Shown here: piece after piece, positions 25,512 to 33,863 of the stretch
Numbering within the stretch: the first letter of the stretch is position 1
Layout: each line of letters starts with the position of its first letter
Source: Lachnoclostridium phytofermentans ISDg
Lineage (GTDB): Bacteria > Bacillota > Clostridia > Lachnospirales > Lachnospiraceae
Direction of reading: 5' to 3'
NCBI RefSeq assembly: GCF_000018685.1
Contig: NC_010001.1
Coordinates: 1,752,001-1,816,000 of the forward strand
DNA length: 64,000 nucleotides
Notes under the pieces: model-generated
The model's database searches: none
Seen by the model: only the letters and a program-made list of their open reading frames with translations
Told to the model about the DNA's origin: nothing
Position numbers and translations under genes: made by a program

Positions 25512-27119
25512 TTATGCAGTTTCTTTTAACGGATGTAGCTGATGGCCAAGTCGTCCATTTTGGATTTTTGCATGCAGTTTGTTGATGTCGTATCCAAAGA
25601 CAAGGAAAAGAAACTCAGTTTTTACACTGGTTTTGCCGCGGGTAAGAAATCTATTGTATTTATAATCATTTTTCAATACTCCAAAAGCGCCTTCTACCTG
25701 AATCGAACGGTTCATCCGTAGCTCCGTTCCTTTTTCAGAGATGATGTTTTCATAGGATACCTGTCGTTTTGCAATGAACAACTTCGATACTTGTAACTTT
25801 CGGTTTCCCTGGCTTTTCGTACATTTTTCTTTGAATGTACATCCCGTACAGTCTTGGCACTTATAATAGCTCACATCCGAAACATATCCACTTGCACTTT
25901 TTCTATGTCCAGTATATTGATAAGTCAATTTCTGACCATTATGACAGGTGTATTGATCTTTGATTGGATCATAGGACATATTTTCACGCTTACTGATATC
26001 ATTCTTGAAACTGCGTTTCTTCCATTTTTCATAAGTTTGTGGCTTGATGTATGCAGTTTGTCCTTTCTCTTCCAGGTAAAGATAACCTTCTTCACTTTCA
26101 TACCCAGAATCTGCAATCACATTTCTATAGCGGTGTCCACTCATTTCTTCCATATGCTGAAGCATTGGTTTCAGAGTATTCAGATCATTCCGTTCAGAAA
26201 ATACGCCAACTCCTGTGATGTACTCTGCCTCGACACCAATCTGAAGATTATAACCAGGTTTGAGCTGACCATTTCTCATATGGCCTTCCTTCATGTGCAT
26301 AAAAGTAGCGTCATTATCCGTTCTGGAGTAGCTGTTTCTTCCCTGAAAAGTCTGCTTACTCAGGTCATACTTTTTCTGCCGGTCCTGATATTCCTTCATC
26401 TGTTCGTACTGTTTCTGAAGATGTTTTGGCCGTTTCCCACTCCCATAGACAAACTCAATCTTTTCAGTTCTGCATTTCTGATCAAGAAATGTCACTACCG
26501 AGGTGATATCAGTAAACGCATTATCTGCTGAAAACGAGAAACTCTGGACATAGTCAGTATTAATCATCTGGATTAGTTCTTGTACTTTTATGTGCATCTT
26601 AGCTTCGTTCTTCATGATGGTTTTCTTCCAGACAAAAGAGTAGCGGTTTGCATTTGCTTCAATTTTTGTTCCATCAATAAAGACGTTTTCATATCTTATC
26701 TCACCAGTTCCATGAAGCAGATTTACAAACTGATAGAATAGTGTTTCAACTGCAGAAATAGCGTATCTCTGACGGAACCGATCGATAGTGGAATGGTCTG
26801 GAGCATCAGCACCTCCAAGAAGCCATCGGAAGTTGATATCGCGTCTACAGGCTTTCTCAATCCCACGGCTGGAGTAGATATTTTGTGAGTATGCGTAAAC
26901 AAGAATCTTAAACATAGTTATCGGTTCGAGTGCAGGTTTTCTTCCTTTCGAAGAATAAGCCTTATACAGTTCTGTATAATCGAGTCCCTCCAATACATGG
27001 CTTAGCAATCGTACCGAGTCATCCTCTGGAATTAGACCGTCCAGATTTAATGGCAATACCAGTTGATAAGAATCCTGAAAAGTAGTATAATCTTTCTGGT
27101 ATTTTAAGTTACTAGTCAT
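25512..27119 (-). CDS. IS1182-family transposase
   Basis: A 535-residue intact transposase. The N-terminal domain (LNLDGLIPEDDSVRLLSHVLEG, then RGIEKACRRDINFRWLLGG and PDHSTIDRFRQRY) is the hallmark of IS1182. The first Asp of the DDE triad lies in FIDGTKIEANANRYSF and the second in VIADSGYESEEG. A Cys cluster (CQDCTGCTFKEKC) precedes the final Glu region (EGAFGVLKNDYKYNRF). Length is normal for the family, so it may still be functional. Confidence 0.93.
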   Translation of the reverse strand: MTSNLKYQKDYTTFQDSYQLVLPLNLDGLIPEDDSVRLLSHVLEGLDYTELYKAYSSKGRKPALEPITMFKILVYAYSQNIYSSRGIEKACRRDINFRWLLGGADAPDHSTIDRFRQRYAISAVETLFYQFVNLLHGTGEIRYENVFIDGTKIEANANRYSFVWKKTIMKNEAKMHIKVQELIQMINTDYVQSFSFSADNAFTDITSVVTFLDQKCRTEKIEFVYGSGKRPKHLQKQYEQMKEYQDRQKKYDLSKQTFQGRNSYSRTDNDATFMHMKEGHMRNGQLKPGYNLQIGVEAEYITGVGVFSERNDLNTLKPMLQHMEEMSGHRYRNVIADSGYESEEGYLYLEEKGQTAYIKPQTYEKWKKRSFKNDISKRENMSYDPIKDQYTCHNGQKLTYQYTGHRKSASGYVSDVSYYKCQDCTGCTFKEKCTKSQGNRKLQVSKLFIAKRQVSYENIISEKGTELRMNRSIQVEGAFGVLKNDYKYNRFLTRGKTSVKTEFLFLVFGYDINKLHAKIQNGRLGHQLHPLKETA

Positions 27120-27129
27120 AATTTAATTA

Positions 27130-27162
27130 TACCACTAGCGGGTGCTTTAGCACCCGCTTTTT
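27130..27162. terminator. Hairpin upstream of the IS1182 transposase
   Basis: AGCGGGTGC and GCACCCGCT with a TTTA loop, followed by TTTTT on the plus strand. It sits just outside the transposase start, inside the element, and could block read-through from outside into the transposase gene. Confidence 0.5.
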
Positions 27163-27243
27163 ACATTTTAAATCAAAAAAGGAGCCGTTGCTCCATAACT
27201 GATTAATACTCAGTTATTTTGCAACAGCCCCTTGTTATATAAA

Positions 27244-28071
27244 TTAGCATAGAAACTTAGGTATTCCATAATGGGTAAAGCGTGAAGAGAGATTTTCTTC
27301 TACTACACCAATAGAAGATCCTGAAGAATGAATAACTTTTCCATTTCCAATGCACACTCCAACATGAACTTTACTACCGGCTTTATCTTCAAATACTAAA
27401 CAACCTTTTGGTAATGTTGCATAATCTGCACTTGTTAAAACAGCCTTTGTTGAACACTCACTTGTATAAAATTTGTCTGCATTATAATTTCCAACAGGGG
27501 ACTCAAGTGAGATTTTTTTATCTGTGAGATATGCTCTTAGTAAACCACTACAATCTACAACCCTATGATTTTTCCAAAGATTAATTTGTGTTACTGTATA
27601 GTAAGTATAATCGTAAAGGGTTGTATTATGTACAGTATATAACTGTTTAGCAACATCATCTGTATAAACCTCACCACTTCCTCCCCATACATATCCCCAT
27701 CTTTTTGCTATAGTTCCATCGGCAGTTGCATCTTTACAATAATTAATTAAATTATCTACTTTAGTTGCATTCATAGATGTTGGAGGTGTTGTACCAGATG
27801 TAATTGCATCAAGTTTCGTAAGTGTGTTTTTACCGGCACAGCCATCTACAGTAAGGCTATTCGCTGTTTGAAAGCTTCTTACTTTACTATCAGTGGTAGA
27901 ACCAAATTTTCCATCAGCTGTTCCGCAATTATATCCCGCTTTATTAAGTTTCTCTTGCATAGTTTTTACACCATCAGCATAGCGAAGTTTATCATCCATT
28001 TGATAATATACTCCGGTACCACCTTGTAAAACCTGTGCATAAGTAAATCTAGAATTATCCCAATCTGCCAT
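27244..28071 (-). CDS. Peptidoglycan hydrolase: PG-binding domain plus NlpC/P60-like peptidase
   Basis: A 275-residue protein. One peptidoglycan_binding_1 domain spans about residues 30-90 (MQEKLNKAGYNCGTADGKFG). A C-terminal NlpC/P60-type cysteine peptidase spans about 105-275, with Cys in RVVDCSGLLRAY and His in SKVHVGVCIGNGKVIH. No signal peptide is present, as in the lysin at 18444, with which it also shares its opening style (MADWDNSRFTYAQV against MANGDNASVTLAKI). The two look like members of one lysin family in which the catalytic domain was exchanged. AAAAAAGGAG precedes the start. Confidence 0.87.
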   Translation of the reverse strand: MADWDNSRFTYAQVLQGGTGVYYQMDDKLRYADGVKTMQEKLNKAGYNCGTADGKFGSTTDSKVRSFQTANSLTVDGCAGKNTLTKLDAITSGTTPPTSMNATKVDNLINYCKDATADGTIAKRWGYVWGGSGEVYTDDVAKQLYTVHNTTLYDYTYYTVTQINLWKNHRVVDCSGLLRAYLTDKKISLESPVGNYNADKFYTSECSTKAVLTSADYATLPKGCLVFEDKAGSKVHVGVCIGNGKVIHSSGSSIGVVEENLSSRFTHYGIPKFLC

Positions 28072-28427
28072 AAAAAATACTCCTTTTTTATAATTTGTAA
28101 GCTTACACTGTATAAAGACAAAGGAATCATTTATTTGTAAACTATCATTTCATTTTTTAAATATATCACATACTTTTAATCAGATAGTGAGGAGCTCTTA
28201 TTTAGTTTGCTTAAGGTTTTTAAGTATACTCATAAGTTCATCAATAACTAAAGAGATTATAGTAAACCAACCAAGAAGATTATAGTAAACCAACCAAGAA
28301 GATAGGTAATACTAAGATCTATTTCTATTATCTTTTTACCTACAACATCAAAAATAAATGAAAATCAAAATGAGGTACATATTCAACTTAACATCCGATT
28401 TCTTAAATTTCGTTAATTCCAATGTCA
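28072..28427. other. Intergenic region with a decayed small minus-strand frame
   Basis: On the minus strand the sequence reads DVVGKKIIEIDLSITYLLGW and then TII. It could continue SLVIDELMSILKNLKQTK, but a 23-base tandem duplication (28255-28300) breaks the frame. It looks like the broken end of a small membrane protein. Nothing else is recognised. Confidence 0.35.
28255..28300 (+). repeat. 23-bp direct tandem duplication
   Basis: GATTATAGTAAACCAACCAA plus GAA occurs twice without spacing. Removing one unit would restore a minus-strand reading frame across the site, so the duplication may have inactivated a small gene. Confidence 0.7.
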
Positions 28428-28962
28428 GAAGTAATTTGAAGATGGAATACATATTTATGCACCTGCTAAAACTGATTATTTTGTAAATCCAGCTGATGGA
28501 AAAGTTGTGACGGATGCGCCATTTTTCTATAAGGAAGTTGAAGGAGATTTTATTCTGAGAGCAAAGGTAAGCCATGATTTCGTTTCAACTTATGACGCAT
28601 GCGTATTACTTGCGTTAGAAAACGAAAAGCTTTGGGCGAAGGCTTGCTTTGAGTATACAGACTTAGGTACTCATTCTGTTGTTACCGTTATGACAAATGA
28701 GAGATCGGACGATGCCAATGGTGTCGATGTGGATGGAGATGAAGTCTGGCTTCAGTTAAGCCGTAAGGATAATCTCTTTGCGATTCATTATTCGCTGGAT
28801 GGAAAAGAATTTAAGATGGCTAGACTTTGTCATCTTCCAATGCAGAAAAAAATTAAAGTAGGGTTAGAAGCACAATCACCAACCGGAGATGGTGGATCAA
28901 GAAGATTTTCTAATGTTTCCCTAGAATTAAGGAGCCTTGAAGATATCCGCAATGGAAATTAG
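28428..28962 (+). pseudogene. 5'-truncated duplicate of the DUF1349 gene
   Basis: From GAAGATGGAATACATATTTA onward this is nearly identical to 17449-17956 at the DNA level. The first 20 or so codons are missing. A one-base difference just before the shared part (GAAGTAATTTGAAG against GAAGTAGTAGAAG) creates a frameshift and TGA. A GTG at 28507 could start a 151-residue product, but it has no ribosome site and would lack the first beta strands. It is probably non-functional. Confidence 0.8.
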
Positions 28963-29016
28963 TAAATTTTTAAATCGTAAGTCAAAAACTAATTTAGATT
29001 TTTAATAGTTATTTAT

Positions 29017-29046
29017 GGGCAAGACCATCTTAAGTGGTTCTTGCCC
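29017..29046 (+). terminator. Hairpin terminator, GGGCAAG family, copy 2
   Basis: Identical stem and loop to 18012-18041. It was duplicated together with the DUF1349 sequence. Confidence 0.6.
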
Positions 29047-29140
29047 ATTTTTGGACCATCCAGTATGGGCGAAAACATCAAAAAATTAGCAATTGCCTCC
29101 TTGACATTGACGGCACTTCGTGTTGCTGTTGTTTAAAACT

Positions 29141-29151
29141 GACCGTCGGTC
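29141..29151 (+). promoter_or_regulatory. Palindrome before tetR, likely operator
   Basis: GACCGTCGGTC is a perfect 11-base inverted repeat 20 bases before the TetR ATG, just downstream of a TTGACA box at 29101. TetR-family genes are usually autoregulated through such sites. Confidence 0.6.
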
Positions 29152-29171
29152 TAAAAGAGGGGGATTAGTAT

Positions 29172-29897
29172 ATGCGTCGCATAAAAGAGCCGGAAGTAAG
29201 AAAAAGTGAGATATTGGACGCAGCACAAAAGTTGTTCGCTGAAAAAGGATATTCTAAGACGACCGTTACCGATATATTGAATGTGCATGGCTTATCCAAA
29301 GGTGTGTTTTATTACTATTTCAAATCCAAAGAAGAAGTCATGGACGCTATTATTCAGCGAATCGTTGATGCCGAGGTCGAGGGTGCAAAAAGAATTGTGT
29401 CGAGCCCAGATTTGACACCACCGCAAAAGCTGTGCGCAATTTTATTGGGCCAAGGTCAGACCGAGGAGAATGTAAAAAGCAAGGAAGATATGATTGATCA
29501 ATTCCATATGGCAGAAAATGCTGAAATGCATCAAAAAAGTATGGTACAGTCCGTGAAGCAACTTGTGCCTGTTATTGCCGAAATCATTTCTCAGGATAAA
29601 AAAATCTTTAAGACCGATTATCCTCAGGAAACAGTAGCGTTTTTTTTAGCAGCGGGGCAATTCATATTTGATCAGGGATTATTTCAATGGAATGAAGAAG
29701 AACTTTCTAAACTTGTTATGGCTTTTGTTGAATTGATTGAAAAGACATTGGGCGTTTCCTTTACTTGTGGAGGAAAAAAAGCTAGAGGGTGCAAACGGTA
29801 TTGTTCAAGCTGTTCAAGCATTATCTGCCGTGGCAGCTCCGATTTTAGGCGGCATCCTCTATGGGATTATGGGTGTGCAAACTGTTATCGTATTTAG
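29172..29897 (+). CDS. TetR/AcrR-family repressor with C-terminus altered by a deletion junction
   Basis: The N-terminal TetR HTH (about residues 8-55: ILDAAQKLFAEKGYSKTTVTDILNVHGLSKG with GVFYYYFKSKEEV) is canonical, followed by a helical ligand domain to about residue 198 (ELIEKTLGVSF). The last 43 residues (TCGGKKARGCKRYCSSCSS and on) are Cys-rich and unlike the family, because they are out-of-frame reading of MFS transporter DNA. The original gene probably ended near 29770. AGAGGGGG precedes the ATG. It probably controls the transporter genes that follow. Confidence 0.85.
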   Translation: MRRIKEPEVRKSEILDAAQKLFAEKGYSKTTVTDILNVHGLSKGVFYYYFKSKEEVMDAIIQRIVDAEVEGAKRIVSSPDLTPPQKLCAILLGQGQTEENVKSKEDMIDQFHMAENAEMHQKSMVQSVKQLVPVIAEIISQDKKIFKTDYPQETVAFFLAAGQFIFDQGLFQWNEEELSKLVMAFVELIEKTLGVSFTCGGKKARGCKRYCSSCSSIICRGSSDFRRHPLWDYGCANCYRI

Positions 29898-30627
29898 CTG
29901 TTGTTCCTTTTTCATATCAGCCGTCATGGAGATTTTTATTAAAATACCGTTTATAAAAAGAGAACAGACGGAACATATTATACCGACCATTGCAAAGGAT
30001 ATGAAAGAGGGTTTTGCATACGTCATTAAACAGAAATTCATACTGAAGGTCGGCGTTATCGCCGTCTTGCTGAATCTAATTTTGTCTCCTTATTTCCTTG
30101 TGGGAGCCCCGATTATTCTCCGGGTTACTATGCAAAGCAGCGATACCTTATATGGTGTCGGCATGGGGCTCATTAACTTTGCCACGATATTAGGTGCGTT
30201 ATCCATTGGGTATTTTGCGAAAAAAATGAGACTGAAAAAGCTGTACTACTGGATTCTTGCCGCCGCTTTGATGATGATACCTATGGTGTTATCCTTAATG
30301 CCGTTTATGCAAGGTCTTGGGTACTACCCGGCATTCATCGTATTTATGTTGGGTGCGATCCCAATAGCGGCAAGTATGACGATTATTTCAATCTATATCA
30401 TTACAAAGGTTCAAAAGGTGACGCCAAATGAACTCCTTGGAAAAGTTATGGCAATTATGATGTCGGTTGCTCAATGTGTCGCACCACTGGGACAGATACT
30501 GTATGGCATGATCTTTGAGATATGGAGCGCGCAAGTATTCATTCCCACATTCGTTGTCAGCGCGCTGACACTTCTTCTAACTGTACTGACGAAGCGATTA
30601 TTGAAAAATGAGGAGGAGCCGGCGTAA
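29737..30627 (+). pseudogene. MFS transporter lacking its N-terminal half
   Basis: From about 29785 the frame reads LEGANGIVQAVQALSAVAAP, then GGILYGIMG, and continues through about seven membrane segments to NEEEPA. This is the C-terminal part of an MFS drug exporter of the macrolide-efflux-like type, which normally has 12 segments and about 400 residues. The upstream codons come from tetR DNA in another frame, so a deletion joined the two genes near 29770-29785. No ribosome site serves the nominal ATG. The half-transporter is unlikely to work. Confidence 0.8.
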
Positions 30628-32963
30628 TGATAGGAAGAATGCTTAAAAAAGATTTATTAAGAAAGCGAGTAATCACCGTAACCTTATTTGTGTTTATCAT
30701 GTTGGCAGCTCTGCTGGTTGCAGGAGCTGCTGGAATCATAACGGAGTTGTTCGGCTCTATGGACAGCTTGTTTGAGAAATCAAGCGTTCCTCATTTCATG
30801 CAAATGCACGCCGGAGAAATCGACCAACCGGCCATAGACAGTTTTGTCGAGGAAAGAGTAGATATAGTAAAAAACCAACAAACGGTTGAACTTCTCAACA
30901 TAAACGGTGCGAATATCATATTGGGAAACAATGAAAACTCCGAAGCTGACAGCGTGATGGAAAACGCTTTTGTGAAACAAAATGTAACCTTTGACTTCTT
31001 ACAGGATACAGACAATCAGATTTTACAGATGCAGGATGGGGAAATTGTCGTACCACTGTATCATAAACAACAGTATAATTTACATATTGGTGATACAGTC
31101 AGGGTCACAAGCGGCAGTTTCAGCATGAAATTTACCATTGCAGCCTTTGTTCGTGACGCACAGATGAATCCGTCTATTATTACCTCCAAACGCTTCTTAG
31201 TCAGTGATAATGACTGGAATTCTTTAGAGGAAGCTCTTGGGGAAATCAAATATCTTATTGAGTTTCAGCTATACGACATAAACCGCGTTGGTGAGCTTGA
31301 AAGCCTATATCAGTCTTCTGGCCTGCCGCAGAAAGGCACGGTTGTCACTTATTCTCTGTACAGGCTGATGAACAGCCTTGCGGACGGTATAGTCGCGGCG
31401 GTCATCATTCTCGTCGGTATTCTACTGGTCGCGATTGCTGCTCTATGTCTGCGTTTTACCATGTTAACAGCTATTGAGGAAGATTACCGGGAAATTGGAG
31501 TAATGAAAGCAATCGGTTTGAACCACAAATACATCCGAAAGCTGTACCTGACAAAGTATGTTGCAATGGCGGCAACAGCTGGCATTTGCGGTTATGTATT
31601 ATCCCGCTTAATCAGCTATGTATTTACTGCCAATATTACGCTGTATATGGGAAGTGCCGAAAAAAACATCTGGAGTGTTATGTTCCCCGTTGCTGGCGCA
31701 GGGCTTGTTATCATAGCGGTCGCGGCCTTTTGCCGGTTAGTGCTGCGAAGATTTAAGCACATATCCGCAGTGGAAGCCATACGGACGGGAAGCTCGAGGG
31801 GAGGTGGCAGAATGCGGTGGGGCTTTAAACTCCACGAAAGTAAATTACCGAATGTAAATGTGTTCCTTGGCGTAAAAGAAGTTTTAGGGCACTTCCAGTC
31901 ATACGGACTATTATGCTTTGTATTCGTTATCTGCTCCTTTCTGATGATTGTTCCTTTAAACGCATTAAACACCATTGAATCGCCGAAATTTATCACATAT
32001 ATGGGCGCGGGTCAATGTGACATTCGGATAGATTTACAGCAGGCTGGGGATATGGAACGGCGATATAACGATATGATGGGCTATATACAAAATGATAATG
32101 ATATAGAAAAGTATTCCGCTCTTATCACCAGTACATTTCAGGCGCTAAGCAGGGAGGGATTATATGAAAATATAAAGGTGGAGATCGGGGATTTTACCAA
32201 GTTCCCGTTGGAGTATTCCAGTGGATCCGCGCCGAGGCTAGAAAATGATATTGCCCTTTCTGTTATGAATGCCAGTGAATTTCAAAAAAGCGTTGGGGAT
32301 ACGTTGACGGTATTGGTAAACGGCGAGAAACGGAATTTAACTGTCTGCGGTATTTATCAGGATGTGACCAATGGCGGCAAGACAGCCAAAGCCATCCTGC
32401 CTTATGACCCCGACAATATACTTTGGTATATCGCAAACCTGGACGTTAAGGATGGTACGGACGTTCCTGCAAAGATAAAAGAATACGCCGCAGCCTTTTA
32501 TCCAGCTAAAGTTACTGATATGAACGATTATATGTCTCAAACATTGCGCGGTATTGTAAGCCAACTGGAACTGGTGGTGAGGTTCTCGCTAGGGCTATCC
32601 ATAGGAATAGCCGTACTTATAACTGCTATGTTTATCAAAATGCTGACGGCAAAGGACTCTGCGCCAATATCCATCATGCGTGGGCTTGGCTTCTCTCTTA
32701 GACATATCAGGACGCAATACATTACTCGTGTACTGTTCGTCCTTTTTATAGGAATCTTAATTGGAACTTTGGCGGCGGGGACGCTTGGGCAGAGAATCGT
32801 AAGCGTGATTATTCCGGGGGTAACGAGCCTTAAGTTTGTAATCAATCCTCTTGTCGCTTACATTCTATGTCCCCTGTTGTTGGCGGCAGCGGTAACGGCT
32901 ACCATATGGATCAGCGGTATTTCAATGAAAAAAATGAGCGACTTAAGGATAGTCGCAGAATAA
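30627..32963 (+). CDS. FtsX-type ABC transporter permease with duplicated core domain
   Basis: A 778-residue permease starting in ATGA overlap with the MFS stop (TAATG at 30626-30630). TM1 lies at about residues 15-40, followed by a large extracytoplasmic domain. A first FtsX domain (about 250-385) contains MTAIEEDYREIGVMKAIGLN. A second extracellular domain and a second FtsX domain (about 640-765, DSAPISIMRGLGFSLRHIR) follow. This type exports lipids, peptides or drugs together with the ATPase that follows. GGAGGAGCC precedes the start. Confidence 0.9.
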   Translation: MIGRMLKKDLLRKRVITVTLFVFIMLAALLVAGAAGIITELFGSMDSLFEKSSVPHFMQMHAGEIDQPAIDSFVEERVDIVKNQQTVELLNINGANIILGNNENSEADSVMENAFVKQNVTFDFLQDTDNQILQMQDGEIVVPLYHKQQYNLHIGDTVRVTSGSFSMKFTIAAFVRDAQMNPSIITSKRFLVSDNDWNSLEEALGEIKYLIEFQLYDINRVGELESLYQSSGLPQKGTVVTYSLYRLMNSLADGIVAAVIILVGILLVAIAALCLRFTMLTAIEEDYREIGVMKAIGLNHKYIRKLYLTKYVAMAATAGICGYVLSRLISYVFTANITLYMGSAEKNIWSVMFPVAGAGLVIIAVAAFCRLVLRRFKHISAVEAIRTGSSRGGGRMRWGFKLHESKLPNVNVFLGVKEVLGHFQSYGLLCFVFVICSFLMIVPLNALNTIESPKFITYMGAGQCDIRIDLQQAGDMERRYNDMMGYIQNDNDIEKYSALITSTFQALSREGLYENIKVEIGDFTKFPLEYSSGSAPRLENDIALSVMNASEFQKSVGDTLTVLVNGEKRNLTVCGIYQDVTNGGKTAKAILPYDPDNILWYIANLDVKDGTDVPAKIKEYAAAFYPAKVTDMNDYMSQTLRGIVSQLELVVRFSLGLSIGIAVLITAMFIKMLTAKDSAPISIMRGLGFSLRHIRTQYITRVLFVLFIGILIGTLAAGTLGQRIVSVIIPGVTSLKFVINPLVAYILCPLLLAAAVTATIWISGISMKKMSDLRIVAE

Positions 32964-32974
32964 GGAGATGCACA

Positions 32975-33742
32975 ATGCAAAATATACTAGAAGCTAAAAA
33001 ACTGAATAAAATCTATACAATAGACAGCGATAATATCCAACATATTCTAAAGGATGTAGATTTGGAAATACGGCAGGGCGAGTTTATATCAGTCATGGGG
33101 CCATCCGGTTCCGGCAAGTCAACGCTTCTTTATAATCTCAGCGGTATGGACAAAATGACCTCCGGTAGCGTTAAATTCTGCGGTAATGAGATTTCCACAA
33201 TGACGGAGGAAGAACTATCAAAGTTGCGTCTTACTAAGATGGGTTTTATCTTTCAGCAGAGTAGTTTATTGAAGAACCTGTGTATTCTTGACAACATCAT
33301 CCTGTCAGCTTATTTGGCTAAAGATGAGAGTCTGCAAAAAATAAATACACGAGCCTTACAGCTTATGGAACGGACAGGGATCAAGGAACTGGCTGGTAAT
33401 GACATAACACAGGCGTCTGGTGGACAGCTTCAGCGAGCGGCGATTTGCCGCTCACTAATCAACAATCCACAAATCGTCTTTGGCGACGAACCGACGGGTG
33501 CCTTAAACTCAAAGGCTACAGGAGAGGTCATGGATATTCTAGCGGATATCAATAACGAAGGTACAACCATTCTGCTGGTGACGCATGACGCAAAGGTGGC
33601 AGCAAAAACCGAACGAGTGCTGTTTATGATAGATGGAAAGATTGTTAGTAAAAAGATTATTGGCAAATATCAGAAAGAAAAAGGTAACATAAAAGAACGT
33701 GAAAACCAACTTTCCTCATGGCTCTTACAGTTGGGATTTTAA
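32975..33742 (+). CDS. ABC transporter ATP-binding protein (LolD/MacB type), partner of the FtsX permease
   Basis: A 255-residue ATPase. Walker A is GPSGSGKST (about residue 44), the Q-loop is GFIFQQSSLL, and the signature ASGGQLQRAAI is a variant of LSGGQ. Walker B is IVFGDEPTGALN and the H-loop is LLVTHDA. The ATG at 32975 is chosen for AAGGAG 8 bases upstream and because the frame then begins with the family's usual MQNILEAKKLNKIY. It lies 11 bases after the permease. Confidence 0.94.
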   Translation: MQNILEAKKLNKIYTIDSDNIQHILKDVDLEIRQGEFISVMGPSGSGKSTLLYNLSGMDKMTSGSVKFCGNEISTMTEEELSKLRLTKMGFIFQQSSLLKNLCILDNIILSAYLAKDESLQKINTRALQLMERTGIKELAGNDITQASGGQLQRAAICRSLINNPQIVFGDEPTGALNSKATGEVMDILADINNEGTTILLVTHDAKVAAKTERVLFMIDGKIVSKKIIGKYQKEKGNIKERENQLSSWLLQLGF

Positions 33743-33794
33743 CTATAAAAAGTCATTGTATTTTTAATGGAATAAGAAAATGGTAGAAATAATA

Positions 33795-33841
33795 AATAAC
33801 TCACATCTGATATGATATAGATAAATCAGATGGGAGTTATT
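33795..33841. terminator. Bidirectional terminator between convergent genes
   Basis: AATAACTCACATCTGAT pairs with ATCAGATGGGAGTTATT, a 17-bp stem with one wobble, between the ABC ATPase and the MocR gene. T- and A-runs flank both sides. Confidence 0.8.
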
Positions 33842-33863
33842 GTTATTAATTTTTCTAATTTCA

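Larger units (their letters stand above)
23903..27231 (-). mobile_element. IS1182-family insertion sequence, interrupted by an ISL3 element
   Basis: Both ends carry the same inverted sequence. GGGG-N-TGTTGCAAAAT starts at 23903 on the plus strand and at 27231 on the minus strand. Each is followed by an inner stem, then ATGGAGCAAC, GCTCC and a T-run. The transposase at 25512-27119 lies between. Without the inserted ISL3 DNA the element would be about 1.87 kb, normal for IS1182. The flanks are ATATAACAA on the left and TTGTTATAT on the right, so either the inverted repeats are longer or the target was a palindrome. Confidence 0.88.

Noticed and set aside
25854..26531. Plus-strand coding frame of 225 residues
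   Set aside because: It lies wholly inside the IS1182 transposase on the opposite strand, has no ribosome site and reads like an antisense shadow.
28507..28962. Intact 151-residue DUF1349 gene starting at GTG
   Set aside because: There is no ribosome site and the N-terminal strands present in the copy at 17381 are missing; it is better explained as a truncated duplicate.
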